DNA from: JALTDM01 sp964421355
GTDB lineage: Bacteria > Bacteroidota > Bacteroidia > Bacteroidales > JALTDM01
Direction of reading: 5' to 3'
Length of the DNA stretch: 64,000 nt
NCBI GenBank assembly: GCA_964421355.1
Contig: CAYQWX010000001.1
Location: 1-64,000, forward strand
The position numbers were made by a program, and so were the translations under genes. A model generated the notes under the pieces. It was given only the letters and a program-made list of their open reading frames with translations. It ran no database searches and was not told where the DNA came from. Below, one piece after another: positions 34,071 to 44,000 of the stretch (positions within the stretch are counted from its first letter, which is position 1; every line of letters starts with the position of its first letter).

Positions 34071-34982
34071 ATGACAATATACAAGGGACTAAATACCTTA
34101 TTAAATAATATTGATGCTGTTATTACTATAGGTTCGATGGACGGGGTACATTTGGGACACCAAAAAATATTAAGTCAAGTAAAAGAACTTGCAAGACTTA
34201 AAAATGCTATTCCTTTTTTAATAACATTCAATCCTCATCCAAGAAAAGTTATTCTCGGAACAGAAATAGAATTGATAACCACATATAAAGAAAAATATGA
34301 TATTATAAAAAAGTTTTTTCCGGAAGTTAATATTTTAGAACTACGATTTAATAAAGAACTTGCAAATTTAAGTCCTGAAAACTTCATCGCTTTTATTAAC
34401 GAAAAAATAAGAATTAAAGGATTGGTAGTGGGATATGACAATCATTTTGGAAAAGATAGAAAAGGGAACTATACCTTATTGCAAGAAATAGGCAACAAAT
34501 TAGGATTTGAACTAAAAAAAGTAGATGCTGTAAAAATAGAGGGAGAAAATATAAGCTCATCAAAAATAAGAACATGTATAAAATCTGGAGATGTAGAATG
34601 TGTAAATAAAATGTTGGGTTATGATTTTATAATAACAGGTAAAGTAATAACAGGTAAAGGATTAGGTAATAAATTAGGTTATCCCACAGCAAATATATCT
34701 ACACCTACCTATAAAATAAAATTAGCTCCTGGCGTATATTCTGCATATACATATATAGATAGCATAAAGAAAAAAGTAGCTTTGAGTGTAGGCAAAAATC
34801 CTACTGTGGAAAACAATAATAACATACATGTAGAAGCTCATATTATTAATTATATCGGGAACTTATACAACAAAACACTTCAAATAAACGTCTTAAAAAA
34901 AATAAGAGAAGAAAAAAAATTCAATTCCTTACAAGAGCTTGCATTGCAAATAAAAAAAGATATTGAAAAAATAAACATATAA
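34071..34982 (+). CDS. ribF: Bifunctional riboflavin kinase / FAD synthetase
   Basis: A 303-residue RibF. The N-terminal FAD synthetase (about 1-180) has the nucleotidyl-transferase motifs GSMDGVHLGHQKIL and SSSKIRTCIKSGDVE; the C-terminal riboflavin kinase has KGLGNKLGYPTANIS and the closing VEAHIINYIGNLY. It makes FMN and FAD from riboflavin and ATP. The window holds several flavin users, such as the GltD-like subunit, but no operon link to them. A promoter-like element at 34038 precedes it. Confidence 0.95.
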   Translation: MTIYKGLNTLLNNIDAVITIGSMDGVHLGHQKILSQVKELARLKNAIPFLITFNPHPRKVILGTEIELITTYKEKYDIIKKFFPEVNILELRFNKELANLSPENFIAFINEKIRIKGLVVGYDNHFGKDRKGNYTLLQEIGNKLGFELKKVDAVKIEGENISSSKIRTCIKSGDVECVNKMLGYDFIITGKVITGKGLGNKLGYPTANISTPTYKIKLAPGVYSAYTYIDSIKKKVALSVGKNPTVENNNNIHVEAHIINYIGNLYNKTLQINVLKKIREEKKFNSLQELALQIKKDIEKINI

Positions 34983-35019
34983 ATCTGATAAAATTATCAG
35001 TAACGGTAGTATTTATTAG

Positions 35020-35027
35020 TAATTTTG
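35020..35027 (+). promoter_or_regulatory. Bacteroidota-type -7 promoter element
   Basis: TAATTTTG matches TAnnTTTG 20 bases before the T9SS protein start at 35048. Confidence 0.5.
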
Positions 35028-35047
35028 TATGATAAAATAAATATGTT

Positions 35048-36064
35048 ATGAGAAGAATTCTTACTTTGATTTTGGTTGTGCTGTTTTACAATGCTTCTGC
35101 ACAAATTATATTGACACAATCCGATGCTCCAACAATTGGAGATACTATTTTTAATGTTGTTGATACTAATACTACAGGATTAACACCTGGACCAACAGGG
35201 GAAAATGTTGTTTGGGATTATAGCTCTTTAGGTAATTCATATATGGATACAACTTATTTTATTAATCCTGACATAGTTGATGTAAACAATGATTTTCCAA
35301 CAGCTAATATTGCAGCAGTAAAACAAGAAATTTATATGCTAAAAAAGGGAAGTGACGGGATTTTATTACAAGGTGTTATATTGGACACTTTAGTAATTAA
35401 AATGGATAATCCTTTATACTACATCAAATTTCCATTTACTTACGGGAATACTTTGTGTGATACTATGCATTTTATAGTTGTTGTGCCCTATGATACTACC
35501 GTAAACGGATTTCATGTAGATTCCGCAAAGGTGGAAATGACTACAACAATGCATGATACTGCAGTTGCTTATGGCACTGTAATTTTACCATCGGAAAATT
35601 TTGATAATGCTCTAATGATAAAGAGAGTCGCCGACAAACATAAAGTTACCTCTGCACACACAAGTTTTGGTTGGATAGAGGTTAAAGATACTAGTTATAC
35701 AGATGTTTCGTATGATACTTATATAAATGGTTATCCGGACGCAGTTTTAACTTTGTCTATGGCAGATGACGGATCAGTAAAAAAAGTTACATATAAATAT
35801 CATGAAGAAATTCTAAATGATAGTTATTTATCAACTACATATATTAAACTATATCCAAATCCTGCTAAAAATAATTTAAATGTAATAAGTAAAAATAAGG
35901 TAATAATTAACTTTTATAATAGCCAAGGGAGTTTGGTAAAAACGACATCTAAAAATAAAGGTATTTCTACAATAAATATTTCAGATTTAGAATCAGGACT
36001 ATATATATTGAATGTAATAAATGGAAAACATGAAAAAAATTTTAAAATAAGTATTAACAGGTAA
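35048..36064 (+). CDS. T9SS type A secreted protein of unknown function
   Basis: A 338-residue exported protein: signal peptide (about 1-18, ending in SA-Q), beta-rich body with many Asp/Thr, and a C-terminal T9SS sorting domain (about 258-338) with YPNPAKNNLNV near the start and SGLYILNVINGKH near the end. The sorting domain directs it through the type IX system to the cell surface or medium. No enzyme motif is evident. It stands alone, with a promoter-like element before it. Confidence 0.85.
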   Translation: MRRILTLILVVLFYNASAQIILTQSDAPTIGDTIFNVVDTNTTGLTPGPTGENVVWDYSSLGNSYMDTTYFINPDIVDVNNDFPTANIAAVKQEIYMLKKGSDGILLQGVILDTLVIKMDNPLYYIKFPFTYGNTLCDTMHFIVVVPYDTTVNGFHVDSAKVEMTTTMHDTAVAYGTVILPSENFDNALMIKRVADKHKVTSAHTSFGWIEVKDTSYTDVSYDTYINGYPDAVLTLSMADDGSVKKVTYKYHEEILNDSYLSTTYIKLYPNPAKNNLNVISKNKVIINFYNSQGSLVKTTSKNKGISTINISDLESGLYILNVINGKHEKNFKISINR

Positions 36065-36148
36065 GGTAAATGTTTTTAAAAAAGATTTTTTGTAAAGCTT
36101 ATAATATTTAGAGGTAAATATTGAAAAACTGTGTTTTTAAGAGATAAT

Positions 36149-36670
36149 TTAATTATAAGTTTCAAAATTCTGGAATAAGGCATAGGGATTAGGTTTTTGA
36201 GTTGAATAAATAATTTTGGTTACAAAATACATGGTCAATGCTATTTCAAGTATTCCAAAAGCATAAGGACGAGCAAGTTGCGAATAATATACAAATGGTT
36301 GTGAAATAGAAAAAAAAGCAATTGAAGCAAGTGCTACAAGGTCCCCTGCCATTGTTTTTACTGCTTTATACATTACTATTATTGAAACAATCCCTGCTAT
36401 AATAAAAGGAAGTTTTAACAGGAAATCATTGTATTCTACCAATGGGGCATACAGATACAAAAATATTTGTGTAAGTGCAGGATGTCCGTCAGGTATTATC
36501 CCCTTTGCAAAAAGTTTTCGTATATTCGGATACATTATGCGGCTTAATGCACTTAATTCATCATTAGAAAGATGCATATTCCAAAGATTCCATAATCGCA
36601 AAATTGTAGCAATAATTATTATCAAATAAAAAATTATTGTATGTATAGTCACCCTTCTAAAACGAAACAT
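36149..36670 (-). pseudogene. Truncated PMT/ArnT-like membrane glycosyltransferase (GT39 type)
   Basis: A 173-residue frame matching only the N-terminal part of polytopic dolichyl/undecaprenyl-phosphate sugar transferases: helix 1, then LSNDELSALSRIMYPNI with the D-E pair of the first periplasmic loop, and QPFVYYSQLARPYAFGI near residue 122 (the loop between helices). Complete members have about 450-550 residues. Nothing resembling the rest is found before the next gene at 36064. It overlaps the preceding HhH gene by 14 bp. It is probably a remnant, although a functional short form cannot be excluded. Confidence 0.65.
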
Positions 36671-37355
36671 AGTATTTTACTTTTTGATATATGGAATCGG
36701 GTAATATTTGTTTTAGTGTTATTGTGTCTTTTATAGAACCATGTTTATCCTTATATTTAAAAACTTTTTTCACATTAGCATAATTCCAGTAAGGGTGATG
36801 CAATAGATTTTTAAAAGATACCGTATTAATATTTATTTTTTCTACTTTTCCTTTACAATATATATGTGGCAATAACCATTTGTATGCTTTGACAGACAAT
36901 CCATAGACTTCTTTTATTTGAGTAACAGAAATAAATCCGCCTAATCGGTTTCTGTATTTTATTATTCGTTTGGCAACTTTAGGGAATACTTTTATTTTTT
37001 CAAGTTCTTTTTCTGTTGCTGTGTTTATATTTATTTTTTTGATTTCATATTTGTTGTGATTTTGTTTTTTTGATTTGGTTATAAAGTATTTATAGTAGTT
37101 TTTATTGTTTTGGGTTATACTGTCTTGTTTATTTTCACTTTTAGTCTTTGTTACTTGTATTTGTTTTAATGAATCTATTTGTTGCTCAAAAGTTTTAACT
37201 TTTTTCTCATAACGAGCCCCCTGTTCAAAAGTATATTTTTTATTCTTATGCAATAAATAATATCTGTATCCCAACAACGATATAATTACTATTCCAAGTA
37301 TGGCTATACCTCGCAATTCAGATTTTGAAAATTTAATTTTATCTTTCATTTTCAA
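36657..37355 (-). CDS. Membrane-anchored helix-hairpin-helix protein (ComEA-like)
   Basis: A 232-residue protein with one N-terminal membrane helix (about 17-33), a Lys/Gln-rich linker and two ComEA-like helix-hairpin-helix repeats (about 105-170 and 172-232): KININTATEKELEKIKVFPK, AKRIIKYRNRLGGF, and KININTVSFKNLLHHPYWNY. These repeats bind DNA non-specifically and, in ComEA, take up DNA during competence. The second repeat has lost the usual G-I-G hairpin. It follows rnz by 26 bp in the STAS operon. Confidence 0.8.
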   Translation of the reverse strand: MKMKDKIKFSKSELRGIAILGIVIISLLGYRYYLLHKNKKYTFEQGARYEKKVKTFEQQIDSLKQIQVTKTKSENKQDSITQNNKNYYKYFITKSKKQNHNKYEIKKININTATEKELEKIKVFPKVAKRIIKYRNRLGGFISVTQIKEVYGLSVKAYKWLLPHIYCKGKVEKININTVSFKNLLHHPYWNYANVKKVFKYKDKHGSIKDTITLKQILPDSIYQKVKYYVSF

Positions 37356-37381
37356 AAATAAGTGTTTTTTACAAAGTAAAA

Positions 37382-38299
37382 TTATACAGAAAATATATCT
37401 CCGTCCCTTACTGCATGTACCTCTTTATTAAATTCTTTTTTTGCTTCGTTTATAAACGGTTGTATATGTTTGTATCGTGTTGAAAAATGTCCGAGTAGAA
37501 GTTTTTGAGCTTGTAATATTGTTGCTATTTTTCCTGCTTGCGATGCTGTAGAATGTTTTGTTTCTTGTGCCCGTTCTTTATGTGTATCCAAAAATGTTGC
37601 TTCGTGATACAATGTATTTATAGGAGTATCAAAATACTTTTTTACTGATGGCAAATATTCTGTATCCGTAATGAATACATATTTTCTTGGAGAAGGAGAA
37701 TCTTTTGTTATTTGTTCATTGGGAATTATTTGTCTATCCGAAGTTATATAATCTTCTCCATTTTTTATACGAGGACGCCATACAATAGGGATATTATATT
37801 GTTCTATTGCTTCTTTTATCAGCTTTCTAGGTTGCTTTTTTTCTTCAAAAGAAAATCCCCATGTGGGTATCCTATGTGATACAGGAAAAGAATATATTTT
37901 TAGAAACTTATTTTCGTATAATAAATCTTTGTTGTTGTCCTTTAATGGGTAAATATTTATTGCATATCCGAGTTTTGTGAAAATATAAGTATTTATTGCT
38001 TGTAAAAACGAGTTTAATTCGGGTGGTGCATATATATTTAAGTCTTTTTGTCTGCCAAGCAAATTCATTGTATTTAGCAATCCTGGTAGTCCGAATAAAT
38101 GATCTCCGTGCAAATGAGATATGAAAATATGATCTATGCGAAGTATGCGGACTGAATTTTGTCGCATTCTTATCTGTGTTCCTTCTCCACAGTCAATTAA
38201 AAAAAACCGCTCAGCATGGTTTATTATCTGAGCGGTTGTATTTCTTTCGGAAGTGGGCAAAGCCGAACTGCTTCCGAGTATGGTTATTTCAAATTTCAA
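37382..38299 (-). CDS. rnz: Ribonuclease Z
   Basis: A 305-residue metallo-beta-lactamase-fold endonuclease that trims tRNA 3' ends. The metal-binding HLHGDHLFGLPGLL (about 61-74) and the closing HSTASQAG (about 248) and HFSTRYK motifs are present. SSSALPTSERNTTAQ at the start is typical of bacterial RNase Z. It is 3 bp downstream of the STAS gene, a pairing that is conserved in Bacteroidota as I recall. Confidence 0.95.
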   Translation of the reverse strand: MKFEITILGSSSALPTSERNTTAQIINHAERFFLIDCGEGTQIRMRQNSVRILRIDHIFISHLHGDHLFGLPGLLNTMNLLGRQKDLNIYAPPELNSFLQAINTYIFTKLGYAINIYPLKDNNKDLLYENKFLKIYSFPVSHRIPTWGFSFEEKKQPRKLIKEAIEQYNIPIVWRPRIKNGEDYITSDRQIIPNEQITKDSPSPRKYVFITDTEYLPSVKKYFDTPINTLYHEATFLDTHKERAQETKHSTASQAGKIATILQAQKLLLGHFSTRYKHIQPFINEAKKEFNKEVHAVRDGDIFSV

Positions 38300-38302
38300 G
38301 GT

Positions 38303-38677
38303 TTATTCTTGTTCTTCGTTTTGTTTTTTTTCTATATGTTTTTTTACTAACTCTTCTGCTTTTGGCAGTGTGTAAACAATGTTTAATACATTGTCAAGTT
38401 GAGAAATAATTATCAACCTTTCTACTGCTTGTTGCAATCCTGTAAGAACAAGAATTCCTCCTGCATTTTTGCACAAACGGTTTGCTACCAAAATAGCACT
38501 TAGTCCAGACGAATCTATATACTTACATTGGCTAAAATCCAATATCATGTTTTTTTCGCCTTTGCTTGCTATGGTAACAAACTCAGCTTTTAGCTTTGGT
38601 GCTATTGAACTTGTAACCTTATCTGTTAAGATTGTTACAAGAGTATGATTATCTTTTTTTTCTATATTGAAATCCAT
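38303..38677 (-). CDS. STAS-domain anti-sigma factor antagonist-like protein
   Basis: A 124-residue STAS protein with MILDFSQCKYIDSSGLSAIL (about 49-68): the Ser in DSSGL is the regulatory phosphorylation site of SpoIIAA/RsbV-type proteins. No cognate RsbW-type kinase is seen in the window. A -7 element at 38702-38709 places it at the head of a minus-strand operon (STAS, rnz, HhH, truncated transferase). Confidence 0.88.
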   Translation of the reverse strand: MDFNIEKKDNHTLVTILTDKVTSSIAPKLKAEFVTIASKGEKNMILDFSQCKYIDSSGLSAILVANRLCKNAGGILVLTGLQQAVERLIIISQLDNVLNIVYTLPKAEELVKKHIEKKQNEEQE

Positions 38678-38701
38678 AGTCTCTATTCCTTTACCTAATT
38701 A

Positions 38702-38709
38702 CAAAGGTA
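38702..38709 (-). promoter_or_regulatory. Bacteroidota-type -7 promoter element
   Basis: TACCTTTG on the minus strand matches TAnnTTTG, 24 bases before the STAS start at 38677. Confidence 0.55.
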
Positions 38710-38734
38710 AAACATTTTTTTTAGACTAAAAAAA

Positions 38735-40648
38735 TTATTTATCGTCGTCTTTTTTCTTTTTTAATTCTTCTTTCAGTTTATTTAATTCTTCAGCTACGTC
38801 TCCTAATGTTGTTTTTTCTACTTTAGGTGATTTTGCATTAGACTTATATTCTTTGTGTTCTCTTGGTTCTTGCCATGTTTTGGTATGAGACACTACTATT
38901 TTTTGAGCAGGCTTGTTGAATTCTATCACCATAAACGGTAATTTTTCTTCTAATTTTGCTCTTGAGCCATCTTCCTTCAATAAATGTTTGTTAGGAGCAA
39001 AAGCTTCCATACCATAAGGAAGTTGGACAATAGCACCTTTATCTACTCTTTCCACAACAGTCCCTTCGTGTACTGTTCCTTCTGCAAATGTTGTTTCAAA
39101 TGTGTCCCAAGGATTTTCTTCTAATTGTTTGTGTCCAAGACTAAGTTTTCGGTTTGCTTTATCTATATCGAGTACAACTACATCTATTTTTTCACCTACT
39201 TTGGTAAATTCTGCAGGATGTTTGATTTTTTGAGTCCAAGACAAATCACTTACATGTACCAATCCATCAATACCTTCTTCTAATTCTACAAATATACCGA
39301 AGTTTGTAATACTTCTAACAGTACCTGTATGTTTAGAACCAATAGGATATTTTTCTTCTACTTTTTCCCATGGGTCTGGTTGCAGTTGCTTAATTCCTAA
39401 AGATATTTTTCTGGCTTCTCTGTCTAAAGTAAGGATAACTGCTTCTACTTCGTCACCAATTTTCAAATATTCTTGCGCGGTTTTCAAGTGATTAGACCAA
39501 GACATTTCACTTACATGTATCAATCCTTCTATGCCCGGAGCAATTTCTATAAAAGCACCATAATCGGCAAGCACAACAACTTTACCTTTTACTTTATCAC
39601 CTACTTTAAGATTTGGATCAAGAGAATCCCATGGATGTGGTTGAAGTTGTTTCATCCCAAGGGCAATACGTTTTTTATCTTCATCAAAATCAAGTATTAC
39701 TACTTTGATTTTTTCATCAAGTTTCACAACTTCTTCTGGGTGATTTATTCTACCCCAAGAGAGATCGGTGATATGAATTAAGCCGTCAACACCACCTAAA
39801 TCAACAAATACTCCGTAAGAAGTTATATTTTTTACAACACCTTCAAGTATTTGTCCTTTTTCAAGATTTGCTATAATTTCTTTCTTTTGTTTTTCAAGTT
39901 CTTCTTCGATAAGTACTTTGTGGGATACTACAACATTTTTGAATTCATGGTTTATTTTTACAATTTTGAAATCCATTACCTTACCCACAAAAGCATCATA
40001 ATCTTGTATTGGTTTTACATCTATTTGAGATCCTGGTAAGAATGCTTCTATACCAAATACATCTACTATCATACCGCCTTTGGTGCGTGCTTTGATGTAT
40101 CCTTTTATTACTTCTTGTTTTTCGTATGCATCGTTTGCTCTTTCCCAAGCTTTTACCAGACGTGCTTTTTTATGTGATAATATTAATTGTCCATTGGGAT
40201 TTTCTATGCTTTCTACAAACACTTCTACTTTATCACCTACTTTAAGATCGGGATTATATCTAAATTCATTGCGACTTATTACTCCTTCTGATTTATATCC
40301 TATATCAACAACAACATCTCTTTTGTTTATTGCAACAACCGTTCCTTCTACTACTTCTTTTTCAGCAATAGAAGATAATGTTTGATTGTAAAGATCTTCA
40401 TACTTTTTCCTTTCTTCTTCATCGTAGAAATCATCGGTATTGTTCAACTTGTCCCAATCAATTTCTTCTTCTTGATTTTCATCAACGAGTTCTACTTCAT
40501 CGCCGTCTTCCAAAGTTTTTTCAGCTTCTTCTTCCGCCTTTTTTTCCATGCGGTAAGTTTCAAGTTCATCCTCTTTTACATCTTCGGTACTGAGGTCCAA
40601 CTTGCTTTTTTCAAGTTCTTCCGGATTTAAATTTTTTTCTTCTGCCAT
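38735..40648 (-). CDS. rpsA: 30S ribosomal protein S1
   Basis: The ATG at 40648 (MAEEKNLNPEELEKSK) gives 637 residues; the frame extends upstream to 40705 but with no support. The protein has an acidic N-terminal extension (about 1-95) followed by six S1 RNA-binding repeats, e.g. ILEGVVKNITSYGVFVDLGG with GLIHITDLSW, GKVVVLADYGAFIEIAPG and GTVRSITNFGIFVELEEG. It helps bind mRNA to the 30S subunit. The tail is Lys-rich. A -7 element at 40722-40729 precedes it. Confidence 0.94.
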   Translation of the reverse strand: MAEEKNLNPEELEKSKLDLSTEDVKEDELETYRMEKKAEEEAEKTLEDGDEVELVDENQEEEIDWDKLNNTDDFYDEEERKKYEDLYNQTLSSIAEKEVVEGTVVAINKRDVVVDIGYKSEGVISRNEFRYNPDLKVGDKVEVFVESIENPNGQLILSHKKARLVKAWERANDAYEKQEVIKGYIKARTKGGMIVDVFGIEAFLPGSQIDVKPIQDYDAFVGKVMDFKIVKINHEFKNVVVSHKVLIEEELEKQKKEIIANLEKGQILEGVVKNITSYGVFVDLGGVDGLIHITDLSWGRINHPEEVVKLDEKIKVVILDFDEDKKRIALGMKQLQPHPWDSLDPNLKVGDKVKGKVVVLADYGAFIEIAPGIEGLIHVSEMSWSNHLKTAQEYLKIGDEVEAVILTLDREARKISLGIKQLQPDPWEKVEEKYPIGSKHTGTVRSITNFGIFVELEEGIDGLVHVSDLSWTQKIKHPAEFTKVGEKIDVVVLDIDKANRKLSLGHKQLEENPWDTFETTFAEGTVHEGTVVERVDKGAIVQLPYGMEAFAPNKHLLKEDGSRAKLEEKLPFMVIEFNKPAQKIVVSHTKTWQEPREHKEYKSNAKSPKVEKTTLGDVAEELNKLKEELKKKKDDDK

Positions 40649-40721
40649 AATTTTTGTTTTTTTAATGGTTATTATGTTAGACTTTATGTTGTTTGTATAT
40701 AACAACCGAAATTTTGACCTG

Positions 40722-40729
40722 CAAAGGTA
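40722..40729 (-). promoter_or_regulatory. Bacteroidota-type -7 promoter element of rpsA
   Basis: TACCTTTG on the minus strand matches TAnnTTTG; a TTTG at 40746-40749 lies 16 bp upstream. The leader to the rpsA ATG is about 70 bases. Confidence 0.6.
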
Positions 40730-40977
40730 TTATTTTTTTTAATATCAAAAGGTTAAATGGATTTTAATTTTAGTTATTTATCAATGATGTCTTAACTGTT
40801 CTTGTGGAAAAATATACGATGTCTTGTAATTTATTTGAAGTTATACTTTTTGTCTTTTGCTACTTTGGGATAAATAAGTTAAAAGCAAATGTGTGAACAA
40901 AACTATTGATAATGTGGTGTTTACATCTTGGGAATAGATAATTGTATTAATAGTTTAATTTTGATCAAATAAAAATA

Positions 40978-41010
40978 AAAAAGAGGCTATTTTTTAGATA
41001 GCCTCTTTTT
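40978..41010 (-). terminator. Rho-independent terminator of the giant T9SS gene
   Basis: A perfect 13-bp stem (40978-40990 with 40998-41010), a 7-base loop and a T-rich run on the minus strand, 22 bp after the stop. Confidence 0.85.
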
Positions 41011-41031
41011 TTATTAAATTATTTTCAAGAA

Positions 41032-44000
41032 TTATTGTTTAATAACTTTTGCTCTTGCTTGTTTGCCGTCAACAAAAGTTACTTTAAGTAAATATAATCC
41101 TTTGTTTAAAGAAGCAATATTTATTCTGTATTCCTTCTTGCTTAAATTTACTTTCTTCACAACTTCTTTGCCTGAAACAGTAAATAAACTCAATTCTTTT
41201 ATAGTATTGCTTCCTCTTATTAATAATTCTCCTTGTGTTGGATTTGGGGTAATGTTTAACCATTTAGCATCTGTTTCGGAAACAAATACCATGATTGTAA
41301 CCTGTGCACTATCACTTGTTACATTACCACACTGATTAGATACTGCACACCAATACCAACCTTCATCATTTGATGTTGCATTGGATACTGATAAGGTAGA
41401 AGTTGTTGCTCCACTAATATTACCACCATCTATCAAATTACTTCCATCTTTTATCCATTGATAAGATAAATTACCACCACTTGCAGCTACAGATAAGGTG
41501 AAATTATCTCCATCATTTACACTAACATCTACTGGTTGAGTAGTAACAACAGGAGTTTCATTAACATTTAATGTTACTTCATCAGAAGATATTGTTCCAC
41601 AATCTCCGGAAATCAAACAATTATAAGTTCCTGCATCATTTGTGGTAGCATTTGTGATTGAATATACATTTGAGGTAGCTCCAGATATATTATTACCATT
41701 ATGTTGCCATTGATAGGTTAAATTGCTACCATTTGCCACTATGTTAAATGTCCAATCACTACCTTCACAAATGTTTCCACCTTGTGGTTGAGAAGAAATA
41801 GTTGGTAGAGGATTAACTACTAATGTTGCAGTATTAGATTCTACACTACCACAAGCATTGCTAACTACACAGGAATAATCACCTGCATCTGAAGTAGAAA
41901 CACTATTTATAACATAAGTTTGATTATTAGCTCCGGGAATATCATTACCATTTAATCGCCATTGATAAGTTAAAGCGTTTCCTGTAGCTCCAACAGAAAC
42001 TGAAAATCCACTTCCTTCACACAATGTATCACCTTGAGGTTGTGAAGTAATAGATACAGCATCACTAACTGTTAATTGTGCTACTTGTGTAGTTACACTA
42101 CCACAAGAATTGGAAATAACGCAAGTATAATTTCCTGCATCTGAGGTAGTAGCATTATTGATAGTATATGTGTTTGAAGTTGCACCACTAATGTTATTAC
42201 CATCATGTTGCCATTGATAACTTAAATTACTCCCGGTTGCATTTACTGTAAATGTATAGGAGTTTCCGCTACAAACATCTCCGCCTACAGGTTGATCTAC
42301 GATAGCAGGACTTTCAGTTACATTCAAGGTGGCAATATTTGATGTAACACTTCCACAGTCTCCTGTAACTTCACAAGTATAATCTCCTGCACTTGCAGTA
42401 GTAACATTATTTATAGTATAGTCGGAAGATGTTGCCCCATTTATGGCATTACCATTCAAATACCATTGATAAGTCAAATTGCTTCCAGTTGCTGTAATAC
42501 TAAATGTATAAGAATTACCTGTACATACATTACCTCCTGCAGGTTGAGTTGTTATACTTACAGCAGGATTTACAGTAAGAGTTGCCGGATTTGAAGTAAT
42601 AACATTACCACAAGAATCTGTTATTACACAAGTATAATTTCCAGCATCTGCCATTGTTACATTAGATATTGTATAAGTATCTGAATTAGCTCCGGATATA
42701 TCATTCCCATCATGTTTCCATTGATAAACAGGAGCTGTAGCATTAGCTACAACAGAAAAGTTAACACTATTACCTTCACATACTGTTTGATTATTAGGTT
42801 GTGTTGTAATTGTTGGTGTTGTGCAATTTATAGTTGAATTTATTTCCAAATCATCTATCCACAGCATAAATTTATCTGTAGAAACATGGCGTATAGCTAC
42901 ATATATTTCTTGATTATCATAATTACTTAAATCATAAGTAAATTGTTGCCATGTATCAGGAGCATCAGTTACACTGGATATTGCTGTAAAACTTGAAGGA
43001 TTATTATCAGTTGTAGATACCAATACTTCAAAAGAATCATCTCCCCAGCTACTTGGTTTTGGCGACAATGCCCAGAAACTAAATGAAGAATTAGTGCCTA
43101 ATTGTAATTTAGGAGAAATGAACCAGTCATCACTTTGGCTTCCATCGTTCGGACAAATTGCCATTCCTACTCTAACGCCACTGTGTGCAGCATCTCCCAC
43201 TGTGCTTTCCCAGCAATCACTGGTATTAAATGCCATATAGGCAAATGCACTTTGTTCTCCGGGGAAATCGCAATCATTACTACCATAAGTAGCTTTACCG
43301 TCTCCATCTACCGTAGTCCATGGGTCAAAAGAAGTTGTATAATCTGCACTACTTTCGAAATCCCATGTAAATGGATAAGACGAAACAATATACTCATCGT
43401 TTAATGTTGTTGCATTACCTGATAATCCAGGGGTTAGATAACATACTCCGGAAGTATCGTTATATTCATAGAGTGCAAAATAATATGTAGTGTTTGGATT
43501 TAATCCTGTAACAGTTACATTTTGTCCTGTTCCAGAATATACTACATAATTACCTGTTCCTATTTGATCACCACTACCAAAAGTAGAGTTTGCTGTGTAA
43601 TTAGTTCCACTTACAGGATCGCTATCTACTGCACTTCCTTCGTGAGCTACTACTAATATTTTTGTTCCATCTCCTCGTGTCCATGATAAATCAATTGCAT
43701 ATGTGTCGGGTACAGCAGAAAAGTTTGAAGCTTGTGTTGTTGGAGTTGTACAAACAATATCATCTGTTATTCCATTTCCTGTAAGAGCAGGAGTTAAATA
43801 ACATACTCCGGAAGTATCGTTATATTCATATAGTGCAAAATAATATGTTGTATTTGGATTTAATCCTGTAACAGTCATATTTTGTCCTGTCCCTGAATAT
43901 ACTACATAATTACCAGTTCCTATTTGGTCGCCACTGCCAAAAGTAGAATTTGCTGTGTAATTAGTTCCACTTACAGGATCGCTATCTACTGCACTTCCTT

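Larger units (their letters stand above)
40649..41031. other. Intergenic region between rpsA and the giant T9SS gene
   Basis: 383 bases with no gene. It contains the rpsA promoter element (40722-40729), an AT-rich stretch without recognisable RNA-gene structure, and the terminator at 40978-41010 of the gene ending at 41032. Confidence 0.7.

Noticed and set aside
40706..40977. Possible RNA gene in the AT-rich spacer before rpsA
   Set aside because: No cloverleaf, conserved RNA motif or GC-rich structured segment could be found.
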